Positions 9,630 through 16,963 of a stretch of 64,000 nucleotides of DNA are shown in pieces. The notes under the pieces were generated by a model, which ran no database searches, had not been told where the DNA came from, and was given only the letters and a program-made list of their open reading frames with translations. A program made the translations under genes and the position numbers. Each line of letters starts with the position of its first letter. The stretch's first letter is position 1. Where the stretch lies: assembly GCA_013298625.1 (NCBI GenBank), contig JAAFIF010000005.1, positions 1-64,000 of the forward strand, given 5' to 3'. The stretch comes from Myxococcales bacterium (GTDB lineage Bacteria; Myxococcota_A; Polyangia; Polyangiales; Ga0077539).

Positions 9630-10742
9630 TTGAACCGCGCCGCTCTCTTCACTGCGATCTTCGCCGCGTCCGCGCTGCACGCCTCCGCTGCGAACGCGCT
9701 GCGCTGCGCGCCCGTCGCCGCGCCGATCGAGACCTCGATCCCGCTCAACCCGGGCGAGCAGCTCGGCCGCGTCGCGCTCAATCAATCGCCCGATCGCACG
9801 CTGTGGTTCGCCGCGCGCGTCGCGCCGCCGAGGTTCGCACGCAGGCCGCGAACCCGGGTCGTCGCAGGCGCGTTCGACCTGCAAAATCAGCGATGGATCG
9901 TCGCTCCGACCGAGGTCGCCTCGCTGCCCGGCAGCGCCGACCTGCCCCTCGCGATCGCCGCGTCCAACGACGGCGCGATCGTCCTCGTCTCGCGCCCGCG
10001 CGCGGTGCTCGCCCGCGCCATCACCCGCAGCACCGCCGCGCTCTCTGCGCCGACCGAGTGGAGCGCGCCCCGCACCATCACCGGCCCCGCCCTGCTCGAC
10101 GCGCGCAACGAGTGGTACTCGATCCTGTGGCGCAGCCCCGCGCGGCTGTCCTTTGCGCGCGGCTCTGCAGGGGCGCTCTCGCTCGCCGCGCCGACGGTGG
10201 CCCACGTCCCGCGACGGGGCTCGCTCGCCGGCGACGGCCTCGTCGCGACCATCGCGCGCAACGAGAGCAGCTCGTGGGCGCTCTTCTCGCTGCGCTCGGG
10301 GGCGCTCTCGCTCGTTCGCGTCGACGACCGCACGATCGCCGAGCGCGTCGCGCAGCCCGCGCACTGCCCCGACCGCTGCGAGCGCACCGACGTGCAGACC
10401 ACGGACGACGGAGCGGTCGTCACATACGCGATGAAGACGCAAGGAGACCGCACCCTGCGCGCGTTTTGGGCCTCGCGCATCGCCGCCGCGTCTCGGGGAC
10501 ACTCGCAGAGCACGATCCCGCTGCTGCGCGCTTCAGCCGTGCCGTTCGGCGCGCAACACGCGGCGCTCGCCCAGTGGTCGCGCCCCATCGTGCTGCGCGC
10601 GATCGAGCGCCCCATCGCGCTCACGCTGCCAACGAGCTCGATTCCCCGGCAGATTCGCTCACGGATCGACGGAGACGCCACGCTCGTGCTCTCGGCGCAC
10701 GACCGAGGAGCGCTGTCGATCTCCCGTGTCCGCTGCGAGTAG
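9630..10742 (+). CDS. Exported hypothetical protein
   Basis: Unrecognised protein of 370 residues read from a TTG start. It begins with a typical signal peptide (MNRAALFTAIFAASALHASA, cleavage likely after ANA) and has only a few cysteines. The mature part is beta-rich and shows repeated short blocks of the type VARPRAVLARAI and FSLRSGALSLVRVDDRT, which resemble blades of a propeller-like fold, but I cannot assign a family. Third-position GC is high in this frame, whereas the overlapping minus-strand frames look random. It lies head-on between argB and argD, with only 6 bases to the argB stop, so it separates genes that would otherwise form one arginine operon. Confidence 0.75.
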   Translation: MNRAALFTAIFAASALHASAANALRCAPVAAPIETSIPLNPGEQLGRVALNQSPDRTLWFAARVAPPRFARRPRTRVVAGAFDLQNQRWIVAPTEVASLPGSADLPLAIAASNDGAIVLVSRPRAVLARAITRSTAALSAPTEWSAPRTITGPALLDARNEWYSILWRSPARLSFARGSAGALSLAAPTVAHVPRRGSLAGDGLVATIARNESSSWALFSLRSGALSLVRVDDRTIAERVAQPAHCPDRCERTDVQTTDDGAVVTYAMKTQGDRTLRAFWASRIAAASRGHSQSTIPLLRASAVPFGAQHAALAQWSRPIVLRAIERPIALTLPTSSIPRQIRSRIDGDATLVLSAHDRGALSISRVRCE

Positions 10743-10748
10743 CGAGCG

Positions 10749-11648
10749 CTACTTCGCCGAGCGGGTGATCTCCGTTCCGACGCCGGTGTTCGTGAAGATC
10801 TCGAGCAGCACCGCGTGCTCGATGCGGCCGTCGAGGATGTGCGCCTTGCGAACGCCGCCCGCGATCGCCTCGAGCGCGCACTCGACCTTGGGGATCATCC
10901 CGCCGTCGATCACGCGCTGCTCGATCAGCTCGCGCGCCTGCGAGGCGCCGAGCGAGCGGATGAACTTGCCCTCGCCGTCCTTCACGCCCTCGACGTCGGT
11001 CAACAAGATGAGCTTCTCGGCGCGCAACGCCTCGGCGATCTTGCCCGCCGCGGTGTCCGCGTTGAGGTTCATCGCGCCGCCCTCTTCGTCGACGCCCACC
11101 GGCGCAATCACCGGAATAAACCCAGCCCGAGTCATCTCGACGAGCACGTCCGGGTTGACCGAGCGCACCTCTCCGACGCGGCCCATGTCCACGTCCGTCC
11201 CGTCTTTGTCCCGCTGCGGCGCGACCTTGTCGGCCAGGATGAAGCGATCGCTCTTGCCCGTGATGCCGACGGCGCGGCCGCCGTGCTGGCAAATCAAGCT
11301 CACGATGTCCTGGTTGGTGCTGCCCGCGAGCACCATCTCGACCACCTGCATCGTGTGGTCGTCGGTCACGCGCAGGCCGTTGACGAAGCGCGATTTCACC
11401 TCGAGCTTCTTCAACATGTCGCTGATCTGCGGCCCGCCGCCGTGCACGACGACGACGTTGATCCCGATGTACTTCAGCAGCACCACGTCGCTCGCGAACG
11501 ACGCCTTCAGCTCGGGCGCCACCATCGCGTGACCGCCGTACTTGATGACAAACGTCCGGCCGTGAAACCGACGCAAGTACGGCAGCGCCTCGTGCAGAAC
11601 GTTCGCCTTTTCGATCAGCTCTTTCACAACGATCGACGCCCCTACCAC
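10749..11648 (-). CDS. argB: Acetylglutamate kinase
   Basis: Phosphorylates N-acetylglutamate, the second step of arginine synthesis and usual point of arginine feedback. The protein has about 299 residues with the N-terminal FVIKYGGHAM motif, the substrate-binding VVVVHGGGPQIS and the C-terminal ATP-site stretch LILLTDVEGVKDGEG. An N-terminal helix (ELIEKANVLHEALPYLRRF) of the type seen in arginine-inhibited hexameric enzymes is present, so feedback inhibition is plausible (inference). The given start is GTG at 11648. An internal GTG at 11627, which opens closer to the usual start of the family, is a reasonable alternative. It is divergent from glnE. Confidence 0.94.
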   Translation of the reverse strand: MVGASIVVKELIEKANVLHEALPYLRRFHGRTFVIKYGGHAMVAPELKASFASDVVLLKYIGINVVVVHGGGPQISDMLKKLEVKSRFVNGLRVTDDHTMQVVEMVLAGSTNQDIVSLICQHGGRAVGITGKSDRFILADKVAPQRDKDGTDVDMGRVGEVRSVNPDVLVEMTRAGFIPVIAPVGVDEEGGAMNLNADTAAGKIAEALRAEKLILLTDVEGVKDGEGKFIRSLGASQARELIEQRVIDGGMIPKVECALEAIAGGVRKAHILDGRIEHAVLLEIFTNTGVGTEITRSAK

Positions 11649-11735
11649 GGTTTCTGCCCGCGGCGCGAGAGCGCACGCGATCGTTCGAACGCCTGTCGGA
11701 TCGCAGGGCGTTTTCGACGCATACTCCGCGGCGCC

Positions 11736-14700
11736 TTGCCGTTCTCACAGCTCGCGTCCCCTGCATCGATCGACCCCGAAGCCGCCGAAGCCGCGCTCGA
11801 GCACGCCCGCGAGGCCGGCGTGAGCGCCGAGACCCCGTCGGCTCGGGACGTCATCACCCGCACCGGAGCGGCGGCGCCCGCGGTGCTGCCGCTGCTGCTC
11901 GCGCGCCCCACGTTGACCGCGCAGCTCGCCCGCGAGCTCGACGTGCACGGCAGGCTCGCGCCCGCGGACGTGCGCCCGGATCGACCGCTCGAAGACAAAG
12001 AGTCTGCCCAGCGATTTCTCAGGCAGGCGCGCGACGAGGCCCTCGTGCGCACCGCGCTGCGCGAGCTGTACGGGCACGCCGACGTCGATCGAACCGCGAA
12101 GGAGTGGTCCTCGGTGGCCTCGCGCTGCACCGACGTCGCGACGTCCGTCGCGCGCTCGATCGTCGAGGCGCGCCAGGGCGTCCCCCTCGACCACCACAAC
12201 AAGCGCGTCCCGTTCACGGTCCTCGGGATGGGAAAGCTCGCGGGCGAAGAGCTCAACCTCGGCTCGGACATCGACCTGTGCTTCTTCTACGAGACCGACG
12301 AGGGCGCCGCGGGCGAGCGCACGATCCACGAGCATTTTGCCAGGGTCGGATCGCTCGTGACCGCGCTGCTCGACGACGTGACCAGCGACGGGTTCGTGTT
12401 TCGTGTGGATTTGCGGCTGCGGCCCGAGGGCTCGCGCGGCGCGATCGCCAACGCCCTCGCCAGCGCCGAGCGCTACTACGAGACGTGGGGTCGGCCTTGG
12501 GAGCGCGCGGTGCTCTTGCGCTCTCGGCCATGCGCGGGCGACGTGGAGTTCGGTCGCGAGCTGCTCGAAGCGCTCTCGCCCTTTGTCTTTCGCCGCGCCG
12601 TCGACCCGATGATCGCCGTCGAGGTCGCGCGCATGCTCGACCGCACGCGACGCGAGCAGCTGCAAGACGACGAGCGGGATTTGAAGCTCGGCCGCGGGGG
12701 TATCCGCGAGGCAGAGTTCTTCGTGCAATCGCTGCAGCTCGTGTGGGGCGGGAGGCACCGAGCGCTGCGCGTTCCGGGGACCGTGCAGGCCGTGCGGAGG
12801 TTGCAGTCGCTGGCGCTCATCACGCACCGCGAAGGAGAGGATTTTCTCGACGCGTGGGCTGTTCTGCGTCGCGCAGAGCACCGAGTGCAAGTGATGGCCG
12901 CGTACGCGACGCACTTGATCCCGACCGAGGCGTCCAGGCGCACGGCCCTCGCGCGATCGCTCGGCTACGACTCGACGGACGCCTTCGACGCAGAGCTCGC
13001 CCGTGCGCGCTCGACCATTCGCACGCTCTTCGCGTCGCTCTTCAACGACAGCGACGGCGTCGCGGGCGTCTCCATCGCGCGCCCGGCTTCGTCGCCGCCG
13101 CCACGGTCGCCAGAGGCAGCCTTGTGCGACGCCGTCGCGCGCGCGCTCGACGACGAATCGCTGCGAGAATCCCTGGCCAATCTCGCGATCGACTCGCTCG
13201 GCGTGCGCGACGGCGAGACCGCCGCGTACGCGCTCTTGCGCCTCGCCCGCAAAGCCGACGCCCCGCTCGGAACGATCGGTCGCGAGCGCACCCCCGAGCT
13301 CGGCCCGCGCCTGCTCGCCGAAGTGCGCGACGCCCCCGACCCCGACCGCGCCCTCTCTCGCCTCGCCGATCTGCTCGAGCGCGTCGGCAGCGCCCTGCCC
13401 CGCTACGCCTCGCGCCTCGCCAACAACCCCGACACCACCCGCGCCCTCGTCGGACTGCTCGGGACGTCCGACGCCCTCGCCCGCGCGCTCATCACCCGCC
13501 CCGAGCTCGTCGACGCGCTGCTCACCGTCGGCGTCGAAGCGCCGGACGAAACCGCCATCGACGCCGTGCTCGAGCAGCGCACGCGCGACGCGCTCGCCAC
13601 CAGCGAAGACGACCCCATCGAAGCCGCGGTCGGCGCCATGCGACGCACCATCCGCGAGGTCGAGCTCGCCGTCGGGCTCGGCGACATGGGCCAGGCGTTC
13701 TCCGCTGGAGAAGTAGCGCGAAGGCTCACCGCGCTCACCGAGGGCGTCGTGCGTCGATGCTTCGCGCTCGCCGCGCGCGAGGGCGCAGAGCGCTTCGGAC
13801 TGCGCGCCGGCAGCACGGATCCGCTCGACGGAATCGCGGTGATCGCCATGGGGTCGCTCGCTGCGCGCGAGCTCGGCTACGGCGGCGACGTCGACGTGAT
13901 CGTGCTTTACGAGGGCGACGAGGACACCGTCGGCGGCCGGCGCGCCGGCGTCTCGTTCGCAGAGTTCGTCGCGCGCGTCGCGCAGCGCGCGATCGCGTTC
14001 TTGTCCGCACCGCACCGCGAGGGGCCTGGATACTCCGTGGACGTTCGGCTGCGGCCGAGCGGGTCGCAAGGCACGCTCATCACCACGCTCGGCGCCTTCG
14101 ATCGCTACCACCGAGGAAGCACCGCGGAGCCGCACGCCATGGGCTGGGAGCGACAGGCCCTCATCCGAGCGCGCACCATCGCCGGCGACCCCGCGCTCTG
14201 CGCTCGCGCGCAAGACCTGCTCGCGTCGATCGCGTTCGAAGGCCCCGCGCCGGACCCGAGCGAAGTGCGAAGGCTTCGCACGCGCATGGAGCGCGAGCTC
14301 GGCCAAGAGTCCCCCACGCTCTTGTCGCTCAAGTACGGCTTTGGATCGTTGGTCGACGTCGAGTTCGCCGCGCAAGCGCTGCAGATGCTGCACGGCCGCG
14401 ACCCTGCGCTGCGCTCGCCTACCACCCGCCTCGCGCTGCGCGCGCTCGTCGCGGCGAAGCTCGTGTCCCGCGAGGACTGCGACGCGCTCTTGCACGGAGA
14501 GAAGACCCTTCGCCGCGCGCTGCTCGCCGCGAGGCTCGTGCACGGCGAGTCCACGATTCGCTTGCACACCAACGAAGCGCAGACGATCGCGCGCAAGCTC
14601 GGCTACCGCGCGCGCGGAGACCGCACCGCAGCGGACGCCCTCTTCGCGGACATCGAGCGCGCCCGGAGGTCCACCCGCGCGGCCTTCGAGCGCGTGCTCG

Positions 14701-14741
14701 ACGGGATCACAGCGAACCCGACAACCCGCGCCGGGATGTGA
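11736..14741 (+). CDS. glnE: Glutamine synthetase adenylyltransferase / adenylyl-removing enzyme
   Basis: Bifunctional enzyme that adds AMP to, or removes it from, a tyrosine of glutamine synthetase in response to nitrogen status. Two nucleotidyltransferase domains are visible. The first has GSDIDLCFFYE near residue 176 and VDLRLRPEGSRG near residue 220. The second has GGDVDVIVLYEGDED near residue 716 and VDVRLRPSGSQG near residue 770. Each is followed by a GlnD-PII-uridylyltransferase-type helical domain. About 1001 residues from a TTG start fits the family (about 950-1000), but the exact start is uncertain because the frame stays open far upstream over argB. No glnA or glnB is in the window. 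ilvE follows 68 bases downstream in the same direction. Confidence 0.92.
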   Translation: MPFSQLASPASIDPEAAEAALEHAREAGVSAETPSARDVITRTGAAAPAVLPLLLARPTLTAQLARELDVHGRLAPADVRPDRPLEDKESAQRFLRQARDEALVRTALRELYGHADVDRTAKEWSSVASRCTDVATSVARSIVEARQGVPLDHHNKRVPFTVLGMGKLAGEELNLGSDIDLCFFYETDEGAAGERTIHEHFARVGSLVTALLDDVTSDGFVFRVDLRLRPEGSRGAIANALASAERYYETWGRPWERAVLLRSRPCAGDVEFGRELLEALSPFVFRRAVDPMIAVEVARMLDRTRREQLQDDERDLKLGRGGIREAEFFVQSLQLVWGGRHRALRVPGTVQAVRRLQSLALITHREGEDFLDAWAVLRRAEHRVQVMAAYATHLIPTEASRRTALARSLGYDSTDAFDAELARARSTIRTLFASLFNDSDGVAGVSIARPASSPPPRSPEAALCDAVARALDDESLRESLANLAIDSLGVRDGETAAYALLRLARKADAPLGTIGRERTPELGPRLLAEVRDAPDPDRALSRLADLLERVGSALPRYASRLANNPDTTRALVGLLGTSDALARALITRPELVDALLTVGVEAPDETAIDAVLEQRTRDALATSEDDPIEAAVGAMRRTIREVELAVGLGDMGQAFSAGEVARRLTALTEGVVRRCFALAAREGAERFGLRAGSTDPLDGIAVIAMGSLAARELGYGGDVDVIVLYEGDEDTVGGRRAGVSFAEFVARVAQRAIAFLSAPHREGPGYSVDVRLRPSGSQGTLITTLGAFDRYHRGSTAEPHAMGWERQALIRARTIAGDPALCARAQDLLASIAFEGPAPDPSEVRRLRTRMERELGQESPTLLSLKYGFGSLVDVEFAAQALQMLHGRDPALRSPTTRLALRALVAAKLVSREDCDALLHGEKTLRRALLAARLVHGESTIRLHTNEAQTIARKLGYRARGDRTAADALFADIERARRSTRAAFERVLDGITANPTTRAGM

Positions 14742-14809
14742 TATCAGCGCTCGCCGCCTCTCGAAGACGACGACGACGAAGTAGACGAAGAAGAAGGAGC
14801 TCGTTTGCG

Positions 14810-15727
14810 ATGGAGAAGCTCGATGCGATCTGGCTCGACGGAAAGCTGGTTCCCTGGGACGACGCGCGCGTCTCGGTGCTGACGCACACGTTGCACTACG
14901 GAGTGGGCGCGTTCGAGGGGATCCGCGCGTACAAGCGCGCGTCCGGCGAGACCGCGATCTTTCGGCTGCGCGAGCACATCCAGCGCTTGTTCGACTCGTG
15001 CAAGATCCTCTCGCTGAAGATCCCGTTCACGATCGAGCAGGTCGAAGCTGCGTGCGCAGAGACCCTCCGCGCCAACAAGATGGACGAAGGCTACCTGCGT
15101 CCGCTGGTCTTTCTCGGCGACGACAAGATGGGCTTGTACGCCCCGGACAACAAAGTCCACCTGAGCGTCATCGCGTGGAAGTGGGGCGCCTACCTCGGAG
15201 ACGAAGGCCTCGAGCGCGGGATCCACGCCAAGGTCAGCTCGTTTACGCGCGCGCACATCAACAGCACGATGGCCAAGGGCAAGGTCGTCGGTCATTACGT
15301 CAACAGCATCTTGGCCAAGCGCGAGGCCAAGGCCGCTGGGTACGACGAGGCCATCATGCTCGACGCCAACGGCTACGTCGCCGAGGCGTCCGGAGAGAAC
15401 CTCTTCATGGTGCGCCGCGGAGTGATCCGCACGCCGTCCACCGCGCAGTGCATCCTCGAGGGGATCACCCGCGACACGGTGATCACCCTGGCCCGCGAGC
15501 TCGGGCACACCGTGGTGGAGGGATTCATCTCTCGCGACGAGCTCTACACGGCCGACGAGGTGTTTCTCTGCGGAACGGCCGCAGAAATCACCCCCGTCCG
15601 AGAGATCGACCACCGCGAGATCGGCACGGGTACCCGCGGCGCTGTCACCAAGCAGATTCAGTCCCGCTTCTTCGAGGTCGTGCGCGGCTCGACGCCCGAC
15701 CACGCCGAGTGGCGCGCGAATCTCTGA
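14810..15727 (+). CDS. ilvE: Branched-chain amino acid aminotransferase
   Basis: Class IV PLP aminotransferase for the last step of leucine, isoleucine and valine synthesis. The 305-residue protein starts MEKLDAIWLDGKLVPW and contains HYGVGAFEGIRAY, the substrate-loop and PLP-lysine region (MAKGKVVGHYVNS near residue 155), EASGENLFMV near residue 195 and FLCGTAAEITPV near residue 257. The last is typical of group I BCATs rather than D-amino-acid transaminase or ADC lyase. AAGGAG lies 10 bases before the ATG. Confidence 0.95.
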   Translation: MEKLDAIWLDGKLVPWDDARVSVLTHTLHYGVGAFEGIRAYKRASGETAIFRLREHIQRLFDSCKILSLKIPFTIEQVEAACAETLRANKMDEGYLRPLVFLGDDKMGLYAPDNKVHLSVIAWKWGAYLGDEGLERGIHAKVSSFTRAHINSTMAKGKVVGHYVNSILAKREAKAAGYDEAIMLDANGYVAEASGENLFMVRRGVIRTPSTAQCILEGITRDTVITLARELGHTVVEGFISRDELYTADEVFLCGTAAEITPVREIDHREIGTGTRGAVTKQIQSRFFEVVRGSTPDHAEWRANL

Positions 15728-15745
15728 CCACCCGCGTCGCCGTGG

Positions 15746-15776
15746 GTCGCCAGCAACCGGGGGGGTAGCTGGCGAC
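15746..15776 (+). terminator. Hairpin downstream of ilvE
   Basis: A 9-bp perfect inverted repeat GTCGCCAGC / GCTGGCGAC (15746-15754 and 15768-15776) encloses a 13-base loop, 19 bases after the ilvE stop. There is no following T-run, so termination is an inference from position and stem strength. Confidence 0.4.
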
Positions 15777-15897
15777 GCCGGCCGTGAAAACTCGTTCACA
15801 GGGATCGACGCGCGTTCACGGGGGGAGCTGCTGCGAACCGCGGGCGGTCTGCGAATTTCGCGGCAGAGCGCAGTAAATCGCGCGACGTGGTGGCCGC

Positions 15898-15953
15898 GGC
15901 AGGGGTTGGCCCTGCCATTGCTATAATGCTCACCCGACGCCCGTCGAAAGGAG
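15898..15953 (+). promoter_or_regulatory. Promoter with perfect -10, overlapping hairpin, and ribosome binding site
   Basis: A consensus TATAAT sits at 15922-15927. The -35 position falls inside the left arm of an inverted repeat GGCAGGG-GTTGG-CCCTGCC (15898-15916), so a regulator or DNA structure there would mask the promoter. AAAGGAG at 15947-15953 serves the ATG at 15965. Confidence 0.55.
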
Positions 15954-15964
15954 CAGTCGCCACT

Positions 15965-16843
15965 ATGAACAAGACCGCCTTCGCTGCCCTCTGCCTCTCC
16001 CTCGGAGCCTTCGCCCCTGCAGCGTCCGCGCAGTCCTGCCCGCCGGGCTCGATCCTCTGTGCGAGTGCCACGGTGACCATCGGAACCGGCCCGGTCGCGC
16101 AGCCTGTGTACGTCCCCCAGCAGCCCATCGTGCAGCCGGTGTACGTGCAGCCCGTCGCGCCCCGCGTGTACGTCCAGCCCGTGCCGCAGGTGATCGTCAC
16201 CCCAGCGCCGCCCGTCCGGTACTACGTCCAGCCGCGGCCCAGCTACTACTACGTCCAGTCGCAGCCGATGTACTTCTGGCGCTCCAACGTGATGTGGGGC
16301 GGCGGATTGTCCGCAGGCGTCTCGTACGTCGGCGGCCGCTACGCGGACCAGCCCGGCGTCATGGGCCTCGCCTCCGCCGTCGGCCGCGCGCGCGCCGCTG
16401 GCCACTTCGGCGGTGAAATCGCCATCGGCGCCGCCTACGGCCGCGATTGGAACGGCGACGAACGCTTCGAGATCCCCTACTGGCTCTCGGCGCTCATCTA
16501 CTTCAACCCGCAGCACCGCGCGCAGTTCTACGGCGTCATCGGCGCCAACGGCTCGTTCGCGGGCGTTCAATACAACGCGCTCAACCGCGCTGCCGGATCG
16601 CACGGCGGCCGCTCGATGGGCGAGTACGCGTACCTCGGCGGCCACGTCGGCCTCGGCCTCGAGTACCAGATCACCCAGCGCTTCGTGCTCTTCGGCGACG
16701 CGCGCGGCTTCCTCCGCACGCGCATCGACGAGGACATCCGCTCGAACCCCGAGTTCGCCGAGAATCAAGCGGACGGGACGACCCGCACCACCAACACCTC
16801 GATGGGCGTGGTCACGCAGTTCGGCGCGATCTTCTACTACTGA
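15965..16843 (+). CDS. Exported Tyr/Pro/Val-rich protein with outer-membrane barrel-like domain
   Basis: Protein of 292 residues with a clear signal peptide (MNKTAFAALCLSLGAFAPAA, cut after ASA-Q). Residues 45-105 are a low-complexity region built on repeats of YVQPV and YYVQ, ending at SQPMYF. The remaining 185 residues alternate hydrophobic and glycine/aromatic positions (for example GGHVGLGLEYQITQRFVLFG) and end in a C-terminal aromatic (FYY), the pattern of a small outer-membrane beta-barrel. Its function is unknown. The repeat region could be a periplasmic or surface linker. The upstream promoter has one of the best -10 boxes in the window, so the protein may be abundant. Confidence 0.8.
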   Translation: MNKTAFAALCLSLGAFAPAASAQSCPPGSILCASATVTIGTGPVAQPVYVPQQPIVQPVYVQPVAPRVYVQPVPQVIVTPAPPVRYYVQPRPSYYYVQSQPMYFWRSNVMWGGGLSAGVSYVGGRYADQPGVMGLASAVGRARAAGHFGGEIAIGAAYGRDWNGDERFEIPYWLSALIYFNPQHRAQFYGVIGANGSFAGVQYNALNRAAGSHGGRSMGEYAYLGGHVGLGLEYQITQRFVLFGDARGFLRTRIDEDIRSNPEFAENQADGTTRTTNTSMGVVTQFGAIFYY

Positions 16844-16867
16844 TCCCCAGCCGCTCAGCGCATCGTC

Positions 16868-16902
16868 GACGGCCCGTCGCCCTCTCGTGGCAGCGGGCCG
16901 TC
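16868..16902. terminator. Stem-loop between convergent genes
   Basis: GACGGCCCG (16868-16876) pairs with CGGGCCGTC (16894-16902), with an inner GCC/GGC pairing in the loop and a pyrimidine-rich GTTTCTCCC shortly after. It lies between the exported barrel gene and the convergent alaS gene, so it could end transcription from the plus strand. Confidence 0.5.
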
Positions 16903-16963
16903 CGCGTTTCTCCCGTCGCGCGTCACTCTCGATCCACCAGCGAATCGCCAGTGAACCGATCGT

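Noticed and set aside
9887..10681. Minus-strand frame between argD and argB as a continuing arginine-operon gene
   Set aside because: The translation is Arg/Ser/Ala-rich without structure, whereas the plus frame has a proper signal peptide and typical codon use.
10815..11735. Upstream extension of the glnE frame
   Set aside because: It overlaps argB on the other strand and reads as His/Arg/Ala-rich sequence without homology; homology to GlnE begins near 11736.
11745..14567. A 940-codon minus-strand open frame opposite glnE, and similar long frames opposite the TonB receptor (21233-23173) and the second MYXO-CTERM gene (52979-56452)
   Set aside because: They have composition typical of antisense frames in GC-rich DNA (runs of Arg, Ala, Glu) and no family motif, while the opposite strand encodes recognisable proteins.
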